From SXWH01 sp031374705 (GTDB taxonomy: Bacteria > Verrucomicrobiota > Verrucomicrobiia > Chthoniobacterales > Chthoniobacteraceae), in NCBI GenBank assembly GCA_031374705.1, contig JANMGP010000060.1, forward strand, positions 4,228 through 68,227: a DNA stretch of 64,000 nt. Reading direction: 5' to 3'. The notes beneath the pieces were generated by a model that was not told the origin of the DNA, made no database searches, and saw only the letters and a list, made by a program, of their open reading frames with translations. Shown one piece after another: positions 62,310 to 64,000 of this stretch. Within the stretch, counting starts at the first letter, position 1. Each line of letters begins with the position of its first letter. The position numbers and the translations under genes were made by a program.

Positions 62310-62806
62310 ATGGCCGACGCCTTCACAAAAGCGAAACGCAGCGAGGTGATGTCGCGCATCCGGGGGAGCGGCTGCGGAGTTGCGGTTGATTGCGCTGTTT
62401 CGCGAGCACGGCATCACGGGCTGGCGGCGTGGCACGAGCGCCTCGCTCGTGATTGTGTCCCGGACGCCCCGTCCGGTCCACCAATCGGCGAAGCCGCACA
62501 ATGACGAGCGGCGGGAATGGGAGGGCTGTGCCGCACCGCTTATCGCGCAGCGCCGGACGAGGCGTCCGGGGCACGACCACGAGCGGGGCGCTCGTGCCAC
62601 GACAATCAACGATGCCGAAGACAAACCGGGCGTTTTGGACTGAAAAACTTTCGCGCAACAAGGCCCGCGACCGGAAGGTGACGCGAACGCTTCGCGCCGA
62701 TGGCTGGTGCGTCCTGCGCGTCTGGGAATGCGCCCTCACCCGCCGCCGCTCCCACGCCACGCTGCGGCGCATTGCGCGGGCGGTGGGGGCGCCGCCTCAC
62801 TGACTG
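62310..62806 (+). pseudogene. vsr: Very short patch repair endonuclease gene, broken by frameshift and MITE
   Basis: The start is typical of Vsr: MADAFTKAKRSEVMSRIRG. The next block, ELRLIALFREHGITGWRR, lies in another frame from 62375. A 171-bp inverted-repeat element (62429-62599) follows. Then STMPKTNRAFWTEKLSRNKA, RDRKVTRTLRADGWCVLRVW resumes the C-terminal part of Vsr. About 30 codons with the catalytic centre are missing at the insertion site. Vsr nicks T:G mismatches near 5-methylcytosine sites, but no Dcm methylase gene lies nearby. Confidence 0.85.
62429..62599. mobile_element. 171-bp MITE-like element with 48-bp terminal inverted repeats inside vsr
   Basis: The left end GTGGCACGAGCGCCTCGCTC (62429-62476 for the full arm) matches the reverse complement of 62552-62599 with five mismatches in 48. 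The interior has no coding sequence. Ends fall where Vsr similarity breaks off and resumes. No target duplication could be assigned because flanking vsr sequence is missing. Confidence 0.8.
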
Positions 62807-63863
62807 GCGGGGGCGGAGAGGGCGTCGCGGACGGATTTGGCGACTGCGGCCACGGTGTAAGGTTTTTGGAGGAAAAAGACACCAGCCTCGATCCCGCCGG
62901 AGCGGAAGACGGCGTCTTCCGTGTAGCCGGAGCAGTAGATGACTTTCGTATTCGGTGACAGGGGGCGGAGCTTTTCGACGAGTTCGCGGCCGCCCATCTC
63001 GGGCATCATCATGTCGGTGAAAAGGAGGTCGATCGTGAGGTCCGGGTTTTCGTCGAGGAGGGCGAGGGCGCGGCGTCCGTTCTCGGCGCAGAAGACGCGG
63101 TAGCCGAGGTCTTGCAATACGGTCTCGCCGAGTTCGCGCAGCATGGGCTCGTCTTCGACGATGAGGACGGTCTCGTGGCCGCATTCCATGGGCTGCGGGG
63201 CTTCGACGCGGGTTTCCACGGTGACGTTTTCCATGACACGGGGGAGATAGACCTTGAAGGTGGTGCCTGTCCCGAGCTCGCTATAGACGGAGATGTGGCC
63301 GCCGCTTTGTTTGACGATTCCGTGGCAGGTGGCGAGGCCGAGGCCGGTACCTTTTCCCTGCTCTTTGGTGGTGAAGAACGGCTCAAACAATCGCGCTCGG
63401 ACTTCCTCGGTCATCCCGGTGCCTGTGTCGCTGATCGCGAGCATGACGTATTCGCCCGGCTCCACTTCGGCGCGTATGTCGGCGTAGCTCTGGTCGAGGG
63501 TGACGTTTTCGGCGTTGATGGTGAGCTTGCCGCCGTCGGGCATGGCGTCGCGGGCGTTGACGGTGAGGTTTAAAAGGACTTGCTCGAGCTGGGTTTGGTC
63601 CACGACGACGTTGCCCACGTCGGCATCGGCGATGGTGGCAAATTCGATGGCTTCACCAAGGAGCCGGCGGAGCATTTTTTCCATCTCGGCGATGGCGGTG
63701 ACGAGGCTGATGACGCGGGGCTTGAGGACCTGCTTGCGGCTGAAGGCGAGGAGCTGGCGTGTGAGGCCGGCGGCACGCTCCGCCGCCTTGCGAATCTCGC
63801 CGACTTGCTGATGAGGAGTCGCAGACTCGGGGAGTTGCTTCATCGCGAGGTCGGCATAGCCTA
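62797..63863 (-). pseudogene. Hybrid sensor histidine kinase, 5' part removed by IS insertion
   Basis: The remaining frame begins LGYADLAMKQLPESATPHQQ at the IS border (first ATG 63843). It has part of the dimerisation helix (ERAAGLTRQLLAFSRKQVLK) but not the phospho-acceptor His box. The ATPase domain is complete: NLTVNARDAMPDGGKL (N box), DTGTGM and GKGTGLGLATCHGIVKQSGG. A receiver domain (TVLIVEDEPMLRELGETV, LLFTDMMMPEMGG, LQKPYTVAA) ends the protein. Without the His it cannot work as a kinase, though the receiver may still be made. The end overlaps the last bases of vsr. Confidence 0.85.
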
Positions 63864-64000
63864 GTACCTACTTGTAAAAGTTCAGAACGTAACGTAATGT
63901 TGCGGGATGCCACGTCCTGCAACATCAATCATACTCAGCCACAATGAGCGCCAACAACTCGAATCGCTTTTGCGGCAGCCCAAAGCCCAAGCTCGATACG
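63862..64000 (+). mobile_element. IS630-family insertion sequence, left end (partial)
   Basis: It begins at a TA (63862-63863), the target of IS630/Tc1-like elements, with left-end sequence GTACCTACTTGTAAAAG. It cuts the histidine kinase gene. The transposase begins at 63907 and runs off the window. Confidence 0.75.
63907..64000 (+). CDS. IS630-family transposase, N-terminus (partial)
   Basis: Thirty-one codons are visible: MPRPATSIILSHNERQQLES followed by LLRQPKAQARY. This is the standard opening of the IS630 HTH domain (LSxxERxxLExLxR with an A-R tail). The DDE domain would lie beyond the edge. Confidence 0.8.
   Translation, partial: MPRPATSIILSHNERQQLESLLRQPKAQARY

Overview
The window is GC-rich and almost fully coding. 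It most resembles a soil or freshwater Verrucomicrobiota chromosome of the Spartobacteria/Chthoniobacter kind. This is an inference from the gene mix: a PEP-CTERM protein with autotransporter-type beta-strand repeats, giant RTX-like proteins, a planctomycete/verrucomicrobial-type sulfatase, paired ECF sigma factors and Ser/Thr kinases, GTP-dependent PEPCK, a bacterial GH3 protein and many small palindromic repeats. No rRNA, tRNA or CRISPR array was seen.

Layout. 1-9030 (minus): surface proteins. These are the N-terminus of a beta-strand repeat protein, then one giant RTX-like calcium-binding gene broken by a single-base frameshift near 5736, then a 65-codon secreted mini-ORF overlapping its start. 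9180-12307 (plus): a Ser/Thr kinase with TPR-like and leucine-rich repeats, overlapping an ECF sigma gene. 12338-14440: a decayed protein module, a DEAD-box-type helicase and a palindromic element. 14440-17366: a secreted protein, an HD/CoaD-like fusion and a class V aminotransferase. 17561-28387: a compact plus-strand run of sulfatase, Rieske protein, SnoaL-like protein and hydrolase, leading into a complete type I Wadjet system (jetABCD), an SMC-based anti-plasmid defence.

28312-29852 (minus): a desaturase and a PAP2 membrane protein. 29933-39648 (plus): a Uma2 nuclease, two paralogous B12-binding-type radical SAM genes separated by a WD40-like protein and a PIN toxin-antitoxin pair, and a tightly packed operon radical SAM - GNAT - GNAT-like - GH3 that looks like an uncharacterised acyl-conjugating pathway. 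39827-44264 (minus): a second kinase/ECF sigma pair separated by a 42-bp tandem array of palindromes. 44335-57724: mostly core metabolism (pckG, rsmE, maltokinase, 5-formyl-THF cyclo-ligase, FtsB-like protein, enolase, an MFS exporter) plus a 1733-residue PEP-CTERM protein.

57725-64000 is accessory DNA. It holds nested inverted repeats, two small genes separated by a degenerate GC-rich repeat, a HTH regulator, a lower-GC block with a DUF3427-like domain protein and a DUF3883 nuclease-like protein, a vsr mismatch endonuclease gene destroyed by a 171-bp MITE, and a hybrid histidine kinase cut by an IS630-type element that runs off the right edge.

The strongest recognisable system is Wadjet at 21743-28387. 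The best candidates for something undescribed are the radical SAM/GNAT/GH3 operon, the HD/CoaD-like fusion, the small-gene pair flanking the GC-rich repeat array, and the 42-bp palindrome array between a kinase and its sigma factor.
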